NCBI GenBank assembly: GCA_030247855.1
Contig: JAPDRN010000217.1
Location: 1 to 33,226 of the forward strand
Source of the DNA: Knufia peltigerae
Lineage: Eukaryota > Ascomycota > Eurotiomycetes > Chaetothyriales > Trichomeriaceae
Reading direction: 5' to 3'
Length of the DNA stretch: 33,226 bases
Within the stretch, counting starts at the first letter, position 1, and each line of letters opens with the position of its first letter. The notes beneath the pieces are model-generated. The model was not told the origin of the DNA, did no database searches, and saw only the letters and a program-made list of their open reading frames with translations. Made by a program: the position numbers and the translations under genes. Shown piece by piece: positions 32,536 through 33,226 of the stretch.

Positions 32536-32826
32536 ATGAATGCCCAATTCCTGCCCTTGTCCATGAAGACGGAAGCCACTCTCAGCGTGTACGGCCAGCT
32601 CGGCAACCATGCGGTCGTGCGCATTCCCGGGCGCCGGCTGCCGGGCCTGATCCTGCAGGCCGATACCGTTGCCGGCTTCCTCACCCAACTGCAGGAAGCA
32701 CAGGCGTGCCTGCGCAGCGGCCGCGCGCAGCGCGCCGACGCCGAGCTGGACATGCTGGTCGACATGCTCGAGCAGTGGTACGCGCTGATCGAATCGCGGC
32801 TGGCCGACGCCGGCGAGGCCTTGTAG
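32536..32826 (+). CDS. Small conserved hypothetical protein (possibly DUF6959-like)
   Basis: 96 residues from the ATG at 32536 (an ATG at 32563 is also possible). The visible pattern is LSVYGQLGNHAVVRIPGRRLPGLILQADTVAGFL, split here as a landmark: a GNHAVVRIPGRRLPG core, then an acidic, Leu-rich helical second half (ELDMLVDMLEQWYALIESRL). The GRR-PG core recalls small proteins of the DUF6959 kind, which have no known function; I am not certain of that match. The frame is open to 32431, but the upstream part runs through the hairpins at 32471-32515 and has no protein character. No strong ribosome site is seen. Confidence 0.72.
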   Translation: MNAQFLPLSMKTEATLSVYGQLGNHAVVRIPGRRLPGLILQADTVAGFLTQLQEAQACLRSGRAQRADAELDMLVDMLEQWYALIESRLADAGEAL

Positions 32827-32830
32827 AGAA

Positions 32831-32906
32831 AAAAGGGGACGGAGGGGATTAAGTCGTTTCCCGCACAGCCGGGGCATGAGCGACTTGATCCCCTCCGTCC
32901 CCTTTT
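32831..32906. terminator. Bidirectional terminator with a 26-bp stem
   Basis: The arms 32831-32856 and 32881-32906 pair at 25 of 26 positions, with one G-T pair. They begin AAAAGGGGACGG and end CCGTCCCCTTTT, so both strands have a T-run after the stem. It sits between two convergent genes and should stop both. The G-rich arm sequence is, as I recall, repeated in many Xanthomonadaceae intergenic regions. Confidence 0.85.
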
Positions 32907-32912
32907 CTGTTG

Positions 32913-33226
32913 CTAGGCGCGGGCGCGGATCATCCAGCAGGCGGCTTCCACCCGCACGCGATCACCGTCGATGAACGATGCGAACGCAGCCAGCGCGCGT
33001 TGCAGCAGCGCATCGGCGCGTTCGGCCGGCAGCGCGCGCAGGGCCAGGCCCACGGGCCCAAGCTGGCCGACGTAGCTGGCCAGTGCGTCGCGGGTGAGGA
33101 AACAGGTCAGGTCCAGCGGCGATACGTTCACGTCCTGCCATCCGGCACGCTGCAGCAGCTGGCGCACCCGCTCTCCATCGGCGAAAGCGAACTGCCCCGG
33201 TGCACCGGGTACCCGCGCCGGCAGCA
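32913..33226 (-). CDS. SAM-dependent methyltransferase, C-terminal part (5' end outside window)
   Basis: The last 104 codons of a minus-strand gene; the frame stays open to the window edge. Reading in, PGQFAFADGERVRQLLQRAGW is followed by a DVNVSPLDLTCFL segment and a helical end (ADALLQRALAAFASFIDGD). The P-G-x-F-AFAD motif followed by a V-R-x-L-L-x-x-AGW stretch is typical of the C-terminal half of class I methyltransferases related to the UbiE/Methyltransf_11 group. The AdoMet-binding half is not in the window, so the substrate cannot be judged. Confidence 0.75.
   Translation of the reverse strand, partial: LPARVPGAPGQFAFADGERVRQLLQRAGWQDVNVSPLDLTCFLTRDALASYVGQLGPVGLALRALPAERADALLQRALAAFASFIDGDRVRVEAACWMIRARA

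Overview
The window is GC-rich DNA with Xanthomonadaceae features. It most resembles the Stenotrophomonas maltophilia group: many GTAG/CTAC-ended palindromes of the SMAG REP type, a Tad locus with a DUF3613 gene, and an ESPR-bearing trimeric autotransporter. The genus call is inferred from gene content and repeat style, not from a marker gene. No rRNA, tRNA, CRISPR array, prophage or transposase was seen.

Layout. (1) 1-426: a divergent pair of long hairpin repeats. (2) 427-4105 (-): a LuxR-type response regulator and its beta-propeller hybrid-membrane histidine kinase, overlapping by 8 bp. (3) 4202-4534 (+): a small DoxX-like membrane protein. (4) 4614-10980 (+): a tightly coupled six-gene operon: AraC-type regulator, YcaC-like cysteine hydrolase, DoxX protein, Tat-type amidohydrolase with a His/Cys-rich tail, outer-membrane channel, and MFS exporter with a C-terminal ferredoxin-like domain. 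Four of the five junctions overlap and the fifth is 2 nt apart. (5) 11104-13270: three single genes (alpha/beta hydrolase, DUF4124 protein, DUF2968 protein). (6) 13371-25148 (-): a complete Tad/Flp pilus locus in the order flp, cpaA, tadE, cpaB, cpaC, cpaE, cpaF, tadB, tadC, tadD, DUF3613, tadG. (7) 25839-26819 (+): an AraC-family regulator facing away from flp. (8) 26828-27550: a second divergent pair of the same long hairpin repeats, then an array of TGCCG boxes with an exact 21-bp period and a leader hairpin. (9) 27551-32414 (+): a 1317-residue YadA-type adhesin followed by a BamE/OmpA-domain lipoprotein of the TpgA type. (10) 32536-33226: a small unknown gene, a strong bidirectional terminator, and the 3' part of a methyltransferase gene cut by the window edge.

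Two surface-attachment systems, a Tad pilus and a trimeric autotransporter with its probable peptidoglycan anchor, are therefore adjacent, with one AraC-type regulator between them. The six-gene operon looks like an uptake/hydrolysis/export module for an unidentified amide or cyclic imide substrate. The most notable unexplained structures are the covarying divergent hairpin repeats and the helically phased box array in front of the adhesin.
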